A stretch of 61,615 nt of DNA. Origin: Alicyclobacillus tolerans. Its GTDB lineage: Bacteria > Bacillota > Bacilli > Alicyclobacillales > Alicyclobacillaceae. The first letter of the stretch is position 1. Every line of letters starts with the position of its first letter. The translations under genes were made by a program, and so were the position numbers. This document shows, piece by piece, positions 54,758-61,615 of this stretch. The notes beneath the pieces were generated by a model. That model saw only the letters and a list, made by a program, of their open reading frames with translations. It was not told the origin of the DNA and ran no database searches. The stretch covers positions 1 to 61,615 of the forward strand of contig NZ_FRAF01000021.1 in the NCBI RefSeq assembly GCF_900142255.1, in the 5' to 3' direction.

Positions 54758-56314
54758 TTGGCTAAACATTTAATGGTTATGGGTACATCTTCTAATGTTG
54801 GGAAAAGTGTTCTATGTACGGCTCTCTGTCGAATTTTGACGCAAGAGGGTTTGCGCGTAGCTCCTTTTAAAGCACAAAACATGTCCCTTAATTCAGCAGT
54901 GACACCGACAGGGAGAGAAATTGGTCGAGCACAGGCTGTGCAGGCAGAAGCTTGCGGGATACCCGCAAATGAACATATGAATCCCGTATTGCTCAAGCCA
55001 ACCCGAGGGCAAAAATCACAAATCGTATTGCAGGGCAGGGTTTATCAAACCCAGTCTGCGCGAGAGTATTTTCTTGAACGTACTCGTGAAATTTGGGACG
55101 CCGTTGTGGAGAGTTACCAGTATCTCGCTATGCGTCATGAATTGCTGGTGATTGAAGGGGCGGGTAGCCCTGTTGAAATGAATTTAAAGCCCAGAGATAT
55201 TGCGAATATGCGAATGGCTGAACTGGCAGACGCAGCTGTACTGCTGGTAGCGGATATAGATAGAGGCGGGGTATTCGCCTCGCTTGTAGGGACGTTGCAA
55301 CTGCTCAACGCCAGTGAACGGGCGAGAGTGAAAGGAATACTCATCAACAAGTTTCGCGGTGACAGAAGTTTATTTGAGGACGGAGTACGGATGTTGGAAG
55401 AATATACGGGCGTACCGGTATTGGGTGTGATTCCACATATTCCGGATTTGGGGATTGATGAAGAAGATTCCGTAGCGCTCGATGAATCTCGCTATCGACT
55501 GCAGCAGAGCACTCATCTAAGTCAAGATTCAATACACATAGCAGTGATTCAAGTTCCACATATATCCAATTTTACAGATTTCGATCCGCTTTTTCTTGAT
55601 CCGACGGTGCACGTTTACTTTTGCCGAAAACCAGAAGAAGTTGGTAGTCCCCATGCGATTATCTTACCGGGAAGCAAGAATACTATCGATGACCTTCAAT
55701 GGTTGCGTGAAACAGGATTTGCTAACGTGATCCGCCAAAAACGTGAAGAGGGTGTATTCTTCTTTGGCATATGTGGGGGATATCAAATGCTGGGAGAGGA
55801 AGTACGCGATCCTGGCGGACAAGAGTCGCAAGTTCCAGTTTGTTCTGGTTTCGGGTTTCTACCCATCATAACTACACTTCAGGATGTCAAAACAACCGTA
55901 CTCGTTCATGGAGAACTGCAAAATATCTTTTCTACCATTTCTGTGCGTGGTTATGAAATACATATGGGAGAGAGTATCGGCACAAGTAAATATGTTCCAT
56001 TTGCCGTGATTCAAGAAATCTCGGATGGTCATAACCGTAAGGATGGCGCCATGAATGAGGATGGAACAGTCATTGGAACCTATCTTCACGGTATTTTTCA
56101 TAACGACTCTTTTCGTCAGAAGTGGTTGTCCATGCTTCGTCAACACTTTGGACTTACTCCATCGGAAGCGTCGAATTGGTCTATAGATCAGGTTCGCTCA
56201 CAAGCCTTCGATCGATTAGCGGCAGTTGTGAGAGAGAATATGGATATGGAAAAGCTTTACGAGATCATTCAATGGGAAGAGGAGCAGCCCAATGAGTCAT
56301 TCCTTTCTCAATAA
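54758..56314 (+). CDS. cbiP: Cobyric acid synthase
   Basis: A 518-residue CobQ/CbiP that amidates side chains b, d, e and g. P-loop MGTSSNVGKSVLCTAL, FKAQNMSLNS, the GRAQAVQAEACG motif and the amidotransferase Cys in FFGICGGYQMLGE. TTG at 54758 is seven bases after AGGGGG; the GTG at 54752 overlaps the site. The end overlaps cobT-bluB by 23 bp. Confidence 0.94.
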   Translation: MAKHLMVMGTSSNVGKSVLCTALCRILTQEGLRVAPFKAQNMSLNSAVTPTGREIGRAQAVQAEACGIPANEHMNPVLLKPTRGQKSQIVLQGRVYQTQSAREYFLERTREIWDAVVESYQYLAMRHELLVIEGAGSPVEMNLKPRDIANMRMAELADAAVLLVADIDRGGVFASLVGTLQLLNASERARVKGILINKFRGDRSLFEDGVRMLEEYTGVPVLGVIPHIPDLGIDEEDSVALDESRYRLQQSTHLSQDSIHIAVIQVPHISNFTDFDPLFLDPTVHVYFCRKPEEVGSPHAIILPGSKNTIDDLQWLRETGFANVIRQKREEGVFFFGICGGYQMLGEEVRDPGGQESQVPVCSGFGFLPIITTLQDVKTTVLVHGELQNIFSTISVRGYEIHMGESIGTSKYVPFAVIQEISDGHNRKDGAMNEDGTVIGTYLHGIFHNDSFRQKWLSMLRQHFGLTPSEASNWSIDQVRSQAFDRLAAVVRENMDMEKLYEIIQWEEEQPNESFLSQ

Positions 56315-58061
56315 AGCCCAACTTGGTGAATGGGCAGAACGAAGAGCACACGCCCGTTTGCGAGATTTAACCAAACCACTCGGCAGTTTAGGAGAATTAG
56401 AGCATCTGATTGCACGCTTAGCTCGTATCACAGGGCGAGTCATACCCAAACTGGAGCGTCCAGCGTTGTTGATGTTTGCGGCCGATCACGGTGTTACTAG
56501 AGAAGGTGTTTCTGCGTATGGGGATGAAGTTACTGAAGAAATGGTAGTCAATATCTGCATGGGAGGAGCTGTCAGCAGTGTATTGGCTCGCCAGCAGGAA
56601 ATTCCCATTACGGTTGTGGATGTTGGAGTGCGCAGTCGAGTTCGTCACCCTGCAGCTCATGTTTGTAAAGTTGATTTAGGTACAAAAAATTTGGCCATTG
56701 AACCTGCTATGACTCGTCAGCAGGCAGAACAGGCAGTCGAGACTGGCAAACAATTTGCCAATCAGCTTATCCATGCAGGTCATGATGTGATTCTGGTTGG
56801 TGAGATGGGCATTGGCAATACAACTGCTTCGAGTGCCATGGCCGCTCAATTGCTCCAATGCTCGATTTCGGAGGTACTTGGTAGGGGAACGGGTCTGAAT
56901 GATGATGCATTGGCCAAAAAATCTGAAGTACTCTCCAAAGCTGTAACCTTGCATTCCCCTTTCATTCAAAACGATTGGGATATATTAGTCAGATTGGGTG
57001 GATTTGAAATCGCAGCGATTGCAGGAGTCATTTGGGCTGCCTCTGAGAGAAACGTACCTGTCGTTCTGGATGGATTTATTACCTGTACAGCAGCGCTTTG
57101 GGCGGTTCAGGTAGAACCGAGATCGAGCGAATATTTGCTGGCCTCTCATGTTTCTGCCGAACCGGGACATCGTTTGGTTTTGCAAAAGTTAGGTTTGAGG
57201 CCACTTCTGGATATAGGCATGCGGTTAGGTGAAGGCTCTGGTGCCCTGTTGAGCTTTCCTATGATTCGTTTAGCTTGTCATATTATGGCGGAGACAGCCA
57301 CATTTACGGATGCTCGAGTAAGTCATCCGCATCGTATTCAACAGGAAACATCAGAAATGGCAGCAAACGTAGAGCATGAAGCTGGTAAGATTGGATTCAC
57401 GCCTATCCAGTTGGATTTTAACAAGGAAGAGCAGGCTGCTGTTTATAAAGCCATACTGGCACGTCGCGACATACGTGTTTTCTTGCCAGATCCTATACCG
57501 GATAGCGTACTGCAGAGAATTTTGCTGGCTGCTCATCATGGACCGTCCGTTGGTTATATGCAGCCTTGGAATTTTATTGTTATTCGTGACAAACGGATAC
57601 TTCAGGAGTTGCAAAAGGTGGTTGAACGAGAGCGGGTTCGGGCGGCTGAAAACTATTTGGATTTAGAACAAGCGCACTATCTTCGTCTCAAAGTGGAAGG
57701 CTTGCTGCAAGCTCCTTTAACCATTTGCGTAACAAATGATCCAAATAAAAGTGACAAACCTGTTCTTGGGCGAAATACCATTCCTGAAACGGATTTAATG
57801 TCCACCGCCTGTGCTATTGAGAACATGTGGCTTGCTGCTCGAGCTGAAGGGGTTGCTATTGGATGGGTCAGTATGTATCAAAAGGCAGACGTAAGGGAAA
57901 TTCTTGAAATTCCAGATACGGTCGATCCGGTAGCTTTACTTACGATGGGGTATACTCCGCATTTTCCAGAAATCCCTGTTCTTGAACGTGTAGGTTGGGG
58001 GAACCGATTGCCTCTAGAAGATATAGTCTTTGAAAATGTTTGGGGAAAGAGTCAGCGTTAA
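56292..58061 (+). CDS. CobT-BluB fusion: DMB phosphoribosyltransferase and DMB synthase
   Basis: A single 589-residue chain. Residues 1 to about 355 are CobT (NaMN:5,6-dimethylbenzimidazole phosphoribosyltransferase): RLRDLTKPLGSLGELE, MFAADHGVTREGVSA, GEMGIGNTTASSA, and the catalytic Glu in GMRLGEGSGALL (E314). Residues about 375-589 are BluB, the O2-dependent, FMN-consuming dimethylbenzimidazole synthase: YKAILARRDIRVFLPD, AHHGPSVGYMQPWNF, and the C-terminal VGWGNRLPLEDIVF. The fusion would make the lower ligand and activate it in place. It overlaps cbiP by 23 bp. No stop lies between the domains. Confidence 0.93.
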   Translation: MSHSFLNKAQLGEWAERRAHARLRDLTKPLGSLGELEHLIARLARITGRVIPKLERPALLMFAADHGVTREGVSAYGDEVTEEMVVNICMGGAVSSVLARQQEIPITVVDVGVRSRVRHPAAHVCKVDLGTKNLAIEPAMTRQQAEQAVETGKQFANQLIHAGHDVILVGEMGIGNTTASSAMAAQLLQCSISEVLGRGTGLNDDALAKKSEVLSKAVTLHSPFIQNDWDILVRLGGFEIAAIAGVIWAASERNVPVVLDGFITCTAALWAVQVEPRSSEYLLASHVSAEPGHRLVLQKLGLRPLLDIGMRLGEGSGALLSFPMIRLACHIMAETATFTDARVSHPHRIQQETSEMAANVEHEAGKIGFTPIQLDFNKEEQAAVYKAILARRDIRVFLPDPIPDSVLQRILLAAHHGPSVGYMQPWNFIVIRDKRILQELQKVVERERVRAAENYLDLEQAHYLRLKVEGLLQAPLTICVTNDPNKSDKPVLGRNTIPETDLMSTACAIENMWLAARAEGVAIGWVSMYQKADVREILEIPDTVDPVALLTMGYTPHFPEIPVLERVGWGNRLPLEDIVFENVWGKSQR

Positions 58062-58090
58062 TTTACGGGTGAAAATTTTCAGGATGTAAG

Positions 58091-58513
58091 ATGCTGATTG
58101 GTGGAAAGATAAAGGGAGAGGAATGGGTCGTTTTGCGTGAAGAACAATTAGAAGTATGGGTACGGCCAACGACTAAAAGGTTGATACTGGCACAGGTGTT
58201 TGTCTGTTCAGGATGTTGCTGTGGACGAACGGATAAAGGCAAGCCGAGCATACCACTCGATTGGTTAAAGAAAACATGGAAAGAACGAAAATTGCTAAAA
58301 ACGGTCCAATTGACAATTACAGGCTGTCTTGGGCCTTGCGATGTATTGAATGTAGTCAGTATTTGGACACCAGATAGACAGTTCTGGTTTGGGAATATTA
58401 CGACAGACGATCCTTATGAAGAATTATTGGCTTGGGCAGAGATGACGAGAGAACTTGGACAACCAGCACCTATACCAGATGCATTGCTGATGTATCAATT
58501 TGAACGATTTTAG
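58091..58513 (+). CDS. (2Fe-2S) ferredoxin-like protein of the cobalamin operon
   Basis: A 140-residue protein with four cysteines in CSGCCCGRTDKGKPSIP and TGCLGPCDVLNVVSIW, the pattern of thioredoxin-like 2Fe-2S ferredoxins. It likely passes electrons to a cobalamin-pathway enzyme (cobalt reduction, or the Fe-S part of CbiH60). Its place at the operon end recalls CbiW of the B. megaterium cluster, but I cannot confirm orthology. The ATG follows AGGATG. Confidence 0.75.
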   Translation: MLIGGKIKGEEWVVLREEQLEVWVRPTTKRLILAQVFVCSGCCCGRTDKGKPSIPLDWLKKTWKERKLLKTVQLTITGCLGPCDVLNVVSIWTPDRQFWFGNITTDDPYEELLAWAEMTRELGQPAPIPDALLMYQFERF

Positions 58514-58547
58514 ACACTAAGTACCGTATGGACACAGCTTTGCCAAT

Positions 58548-58563
58548 ATACCTTTCGGGGTAT
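58548..58563. promoter_or_regulatory. Operator-like palindrome, site 1 (upstream of -35)
   Basis: ATACC, six bases, GGTAT at 58548-58563. It lies two bases before the -35 of the sulfur operon. Same half-sites and spacing as site 2. Confidence 0.6.
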
Positions 58564-58565
58564 TG

Positions 58566-58594
58566 TTGACATAGCTGTTGCCACTTTATATACT
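58566..58594 (+). promoter_or_regulatory. Sigma-A promoter of the sulfane-sulfur operon
   Basis: TTGACA (58566-58571), 17 bases, TATACT (58589-58594). It lies between the two ATACC-N6-GGTAT palindromes and about 108 bp before the rhodanese ATG. Confidence 0.75.
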
Positions 58595-58610
58595 ATACCC
58601 TGTTGGGTAT
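58595..58610. promoter_or_regulatory. Operator-like palindrome, site 2 (directly after -10)
   Basis: ATACC-CTGTTG-GGTAT at 58595-58610, touching the -10 box and covering the likely start of transcription. CsoR/CstR-family repressors recognise TACCC/GGGTA-type palindromes; CstR members sense persulfides and control operons of this content. The regulator gene is not in the window. Confidence 0.65.
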
Positions 58611-58701
58611 GAAGAATAGATAAAACTTCATGCTTATGACAAATACGTGCATCGAATGAGATGCCACGGAAACAATGAAGTATAAAGCGGAGGTGAGTTC
58701 C

Positions 58702-59010
58702 ATGACCCAGCAAGTGCAGAACATACTTCCTCTTGATGTGCAACAGCGATTAAAAAATGGGGAAAAACTGCAGATTATTGATGTGCGGGAACCAAGTGAA
58801 GTTGCTACAGGAAAAATTCCAGGAGCGAAAAATATACCTTTGTCGCAATTGCCGCACAGGTTGAACGAGATCGACCAACGTAAAGAAGCCATTATGGTGT
58901 GCAGAAGCGGCGGCAGAAGTATGCAGGCTTGTCAATTTCTCATTGGCCAAGGCTATCAAGTAAAAAATATGATGGGCGGCATGCTTGGTTGGAATTGGGA
59001 TGTTGAATAA
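58702..59010 (+). CDS. Single-domain rhodanese (sulfurtransferase)
   Basis: A 102-residue rhodanese with the active-site loop MVCRSGGRS (Cys nucleophile) and the IIDVREPSEVATGKIPGA strand. It carries persulfide sulfur in the cytoplasm. GGAGGTGA is six bases before ATG 58702. First gene of a four-gene operon of YrkE/F/H-like sulfur-handling proteins. Confidence 0.92.
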   Translation: MTQQVQNILPLDVQQRLKNGEKLQIIDVREPSEVATGKIPGAKNIPLSQLPHRLNEIDQRKEAIMVCRSGGRSMQACQFLIGQGYQVKNMMGGMLGWNWDVE

Positions 59011-59041
59011 TTGAAATCTTTTTAGCGAGGAGAAATGCTAA

Positions 59042-59437
59042 ATGGGAAAACGGGTTGCAATTATTGCTTCTAGTGGTGGTATTGAAACGGCTTATAAGGT
59101 ATTGAATATTGCAATGGCAGCTACAGCAACAGATGCAGAAGTAACGATTTTCTTTACTTTTGATGGTCTGGGAATCATTCATAAGAATTCAGAACAGATG
59201 TTATCGTTTGCGCCAGGCAATGAACATTACGAAGAAGGATTTAAAACAGCTAATATTCCACCTGTCTCGCAAATGCTTGCGATGGCTCTGGAGAGTGGTA
59301 TCAAATTGATAGCTTGTCAAATGACCATGGATGTAGCGGGATTGAAAAAAGAAGATTTCATTGATGGCGTTGAAGTTGGCGGAGCGGTAACTTTCTTGGA
59401 TTTTGCTTATGACGCTGACGTTACCGTAACCTTTTAA
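59042..59437 (+). CDS. DsrE/DsrF-family sulfur carrier (DsrE2/YrkE-like)
   Basis: A 131-residue protein starting KRVAIIASSGGIETAYKVLNIA, with the candidate persulfide-binding cysteine in IACQMTMDVAGLKKEDF and a C-terminal GGAVTFLDFAYDADVTVTF. DsrE2-like proteins swap sulfur with TusA and rhodaneses. AGCGAGGAGA precedes the ATG. No membrane helix, unlike the membrane-linked DsrE2B type. Confidence 0.88.
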   Translation: MGKRVAIIASSGGIETAYKVLNIAMAATATDAEVTIFFTFDGLGIIHKNSEQMLSFAPGNEHYEEGFKTANIPPVSQMLAMALESGIKLIACQMTMDVAGLKKEDFIDGVEVGGAVTFLDFAYDADVTVTF

Positions 59438-59486
59438 TTGAAAAAGATACAATTTGAGATAAAAAATGGTGGAGGGAAATAAATCC

Positions 59487-60077
59487 GTGAACTCATTTAC
59501 CGTAGATAAGATTGTTGATTGCAAAGGTTTGTCTTGTCCAATGCCTATCGTTCGCACCAAAAAAGCTATTGAAGAGATTGAGGCTGGTCAAGTACTGGAA
59601 GTCATAGCTACCGATCCAGGATCCGTTGCAGATATGAAGAGTTGGTCAATTCGCACAGGTCATCAGTTTTTGGGAACCACGACTTCGGAAGATAAAGTTT
59701 TCAGACACTATATTCGCAAATCTGATCCAAACGAAGTAAAACCAGATACAAAGTTTCCTCATGTGATATCGAATGAGGAATTAAGCAAGCGGCTGGAGGC
59801 CAACCCCATTCTTTTGGATGTTCGTGAACCCATGGAATACGCCTTTGGTCATATTCCAGGTGCTCGTCTTGTTCCGCTTGGAAAATTGGAAGAGGAAATC
59901 CCTCAACTGAAATCATTTGCTGATCAGGAAGTGTTAGTGATTTGCCGTACAGGGCAACGCAGTGATATGGCTTGTCACATTTTAAGTGAACATGGCTTCC
60001 AGCATGTCTTTAACGTCAAACCGGGTATGTCAGAATGGCAAGGACCAATAGAAACAACGGAGGTGAAAGAATCATGA
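59487..60077 (+). CDS. TusA-rhodanese fusion (YrkF-like)
   Basis: A 196-residue fusion. Residues 1-75 are TusA with the sulfur-accepting Cys in [12 protein letters not shown] (C17). Residues about 95-190 are rhodanese with [18 protein letters not shown] and the Cys in [12 protein letters not shown]. It relays sulfane sulfur. GTG at 59487 is about ten bases after GGAGGG; the ATG at 59466 precedes that site. Overlaps the next gene by ATGA. Confidence 0.9.
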   Translation: MNSFTVDKIVDCKGLSCPMPIVRTKKAIEEIEAGQVLEVIATDPGSVADMKSWSIRTGHQFLGTTTSEDKVFRHYIRKSDPNEVKPDTKFPHVISNEELSKRLEANPILLDVREPMEYAFGHIPGARLVPLGKLEEEIPQLKSFADQEVLVICRTGQRSDMACHILSEHGFQHVFNVKPGMSEWQGPIETTEVKES

Positions 60078-61219
60078 GTATCACACCCGAACTCAGCAGC
60101 ATGACAGCAGCTGATGTTTTTGGGAAAATATTGTCAGCTGAGCCTTTGTTCATTCTGGACGTGCGTAATCCAGAAGCGTACTTGGATTGGAAAATAGAAG
60201 GAGATCAAGTGACTTCTATCAATGTTCCTTATTTTGATCTCATAGATGGAGTTGAACCTATTCTTCATCAACTACCTAAAAACCAGCCTATTTTAGTGGT
60301 ATGCGCCAAAGAAGGTTCATCTGTCTATGTTGCGGAACAGTTAGTAGCTGCAGGTATATCACAGGTTTATTATCTACAGGGCGGCATGAAATCCTGGAGT
60401 GAATACCTGTATCCGGTCAAAATTGGTGATTTAAAATCCGGAGGTTCTATTTATCAATTTGTTCGTGTTGGTAAAGGGTGCTTGTCTTATGCCATTGTTT
60501 CCGATGGTGAGGCAGCTATTATAGATACAGCTCGAATGATAGAACCTTATCTGAACTTCGCCAAGGAACAAGGTGTGAAAATCAAATATACCATTGATAC
60601 TCATTTGCATGCCGATCACGTTTCAGGCGGAAGAAGGCTTGCTGAACAAACGGGGGCAGCCTATTATCTGCCACCTAAAGACGCTATGGAGGCTACTTTC
60701 CATTTTCATCCGTTAGAAGAAGGAAATGATCTGCTGGTGGGAAGTACGGTTGTTAAAATTCACCCGATTTATTCTCCTGGACATACGATTGGCAGTACTT
60801 CGCTGATTGTTGACGATGCTTATTTGCTCTCGGGGGATATTCTCTTTGTCCAATCCATTGGACGTCCCGACCTAGCGGGTAAGGCAGGAGATTGGGCAGG
60901 AGATTTACGCAATACTTTATACGATAAATATAAAAAGTTAAACCAACGCCTGATGGTATTACCAGCTCACTATGCTGACTCTAGCGAAATGGATCAAAAG
61001 GGACGAGTCGCTGCTCCCTTGCAAGAACTCTATCAAACCAATGCGGGATTGCAGATTGATGATGAAGCAGAGTTTCGCAAAGCGGTTACGGAAAATTTGC
61101 CTGCTCAACCAAATGCGTATCAAGAAATTCGCCTTACGAATATGGGAAAACTAACGCCTTCAGAGAGCGAGCAGAGTGAAATGGAAATTGGACCGAATCG
61201 CTGTGCAGTTCATGGTTGA
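60074..61219 (+). CDS. Rhodanese-metallo-beta-lactamase protein, persulfide dioxygenase-like (YrkH/CstB-like)
   Basis: A 381-residue protein. Residues 1 to about 115 are a rhodanese-like domain whose loop keeps a Cys ([11 protein letters not shown]). Residues about 125-380 are an MBL fold with the metal site [20 protein letters not shown] and [17 protein letters not shown], as in persulfide dioxygenases, which oxidise persulfide to sulfite with O2. Rhodanese comes first here, whereas in CstB/PDO fusions it is often at the C-terminus. Translationally coupled to the TusA-rhodanese gene. Last gene of the operon. Confidence 0.9.
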   Translation: MSITPELSSMTAADVFGKILSAEPLFILDVRNPEAYLDWKIEGDQVTSINVPYFDLIDGVEPILHQLPKNQPILVVCAKEGSSVYVAEQLVAAGISQVYYLQGGMKSWSEYLYPVKIGDLKSGGSIYQFVRVGKGCLSYAIVSDGEAAIIDTARMIEPYLNFAKEQGVKIKYTIDTHLHADHVSGGRRLAEQTGAAYYLPPKDAMEATFHFHPLEEGNDLLVGSTVVKIHPIYSPGHTIGSTSLIVDDAYLLSGDILFVQSIGRPDLAGKAGDWAGDLRNTLYDKYKKLNQRLMVLPAHYADSSEMDQKGRVAAPLQELYQTNAGLQIDDEAEFRKAVTENLPAQPNAYQEIRLTNMGKLTPSESEQSEMEIGPNRCAVHG

Positions 61220-61224
61220 GATAG

Positions 61225-61260
61225 CCTATACAGGGTAAATACCCTGTATAGGACTCTTTT
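61225..61260 (+). terminator. Terminator of the sulfur operon
   Basis: CCTATACAGGGT (61225-61236) pairs perfectly with ACCCTGTATAGG (61241-61252), loop AAAT, then ACTCTTTT. The group II intron begins at the next base. Confidence 0.95.
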
Positions 61261-61615
61261 GTGCGCCCGGCATGGGCGTTGTCTCTACGGTGAGAGTCCG
61301 GAATGGTGAAGGTAGCAGTAGCCATTAGCTTAAGCCAAGGGTGTCCACCGTGAGGTGGAATCTGAAGGAAGGCGGCGGCAAACCTCCGACCCGAGGTTCA
61401 CGAACTCCAATCGAGGCTAGCGACAGTTGGGTGAGTCTGCAAAACAAGACAAAGCCCTTGCTACCGAAGGCTGTCGAGAGTAAATGGAGCGGGTAGATGG
61501 AGGGAAAGACAACGTTCTTACCCGGGGAGGTCTGTCCGGCACGCCAGCGATGCTGGTAAGCGTTTCTGAAAGGAAACGTTGAACGGACAGAAGTCAGCAG
61601 AGGTCATACTACCTG
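61261..61615 (+). mobile_element. Group IIC intron, 5' part (domains I-III), cut by window edge
   Basis: The sequence starts GTGCGCCCGGCATGGGC directly after the T-tract of the terminator. It continues with the conserved pieces GGTGAGAGTCCGGAA, AAGGGTGTCC, GGAATCTGAAGGAAG, CAAACCTCCG, GAGTAAATGGAGC and TACCCGGGGAGGTCTG, then AAGTCAGCAGAGGTCATA. These match, in order, the Oceanobacillus iheyensis group IIC intron as I remember it. The reverse-transcriptase ORF of domain IV and domains V-VI should lie just beyond the window. Class C introns insert behind intrinsic terminators, and this one does so exactly. Confidence 0.93.

Noticed and set aside
61261-61615. rRNA or RNase P fragment
   Set aside because: The ordered match to group IIC intron domains I-III and the position after a terminator explain the sequence better.

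Overview
The window reads as chromosomal DNA of an endospore-forming Bacillota (Bacilli). The evidence is a pair of CotF-type coat genes, a GerA/SpoVAF-family germination gene, a LysM-GH18 spore-cortex hydrolase, a KinA-type kinase, comER, the pgk-tpiA-gpmI-eno run followed by secG-rnr-smpB-ssrA, and frequent TTG/GTG starts behind strong Shine-Dalgarno sequences. A sulfane-sulfur operon and an O2-dependent BluB domain point to an aerobic, sulfur-exposed lifestyle. An Alicyclobacillaceae-like host is plausible, but this is inference.

Layout. 1-7.3 kb is an accessory, decaying segment: IS3-family fragments, a truncated GNAT gene, a frameshifted MarR gene, an SDR, then small modules (ArsR-small protein-methyltransferase, MFS, nucleotidyltransferase, HIT protein) separated by two families of related intergenic repeats. 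Several genes here carry one-base frameshifts or a stop codon. 7.4-11.9 kb holds a YyaL/DUF255 gene broken by a 54-bp palindromic insert, a GH18 spore hydrolase and a ring-cleaving dioxygenase-like VOC protein. 12-28.4 kb is ordinary core DNA: thioredoxin with an unusual structured leader, coat proteins, lysA, an EamA transporter, class I fumarase, a class II aldolase, a lipid/polysaccharide flippase, a pyrimidine-nucleoside phosphorylase fused to cytidine deaminase, oligoendopeptidase F, a sensor kinase, comER and a SpoVAF-like gene. 28.5-37.8 kb carries lower glycolysis, secG, rnr, smpB and tmRNA, which together link central metabolism, RNA decay and ribosome rescue. 37.8-43 kb is a second accessory stretch behind ssrA, with split IS3 orfA fragments around an HtpX-type protease, an AT-rich lipoprotein gene, a cold-shock gene, a fatty-acid desaturase and a spore-photoproduct-lyase-like radical SAM gene.

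43.2-58.5 kb is a cobalamin-riboswitch-controlled operon for the cobalt-early (anaerobic-type) corrin ring: cbiX, sumT, cbiH60, cbiJ, cbiC, cbiD, cbiET, cbiL, cbiF, cbiG, cbiA, cbiP, a cobT-bluB fusion and a 2Fe-2S protein. It runs from uroporphyrinogen III to cobyric acid and also makes and activates the lower ligand. Precorrin-2 dehydrogenase, adenosylation and late nucleotide-loop genes are not in the window. 58.5-61.2 kb is a persulfide-handling operon (rhodanese, DsrE, TusA-rhodanese, rhodanese-MBL) with a clear promoter flanked by two identical-geometry palindromes that look like CsoR/CstR-family operators. It ends at a strong terminator, and a group IIC intron begins right after that terminator's T-tract and runs off the window.

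Most striking are the repeat-delimited module array, the two enzyme fusions (Pdp-Cdd and CobT-BluB), the unexplained three-stem leader before the thioredoxin gene, the paired sulfur operators and the terminator-targeted intron.
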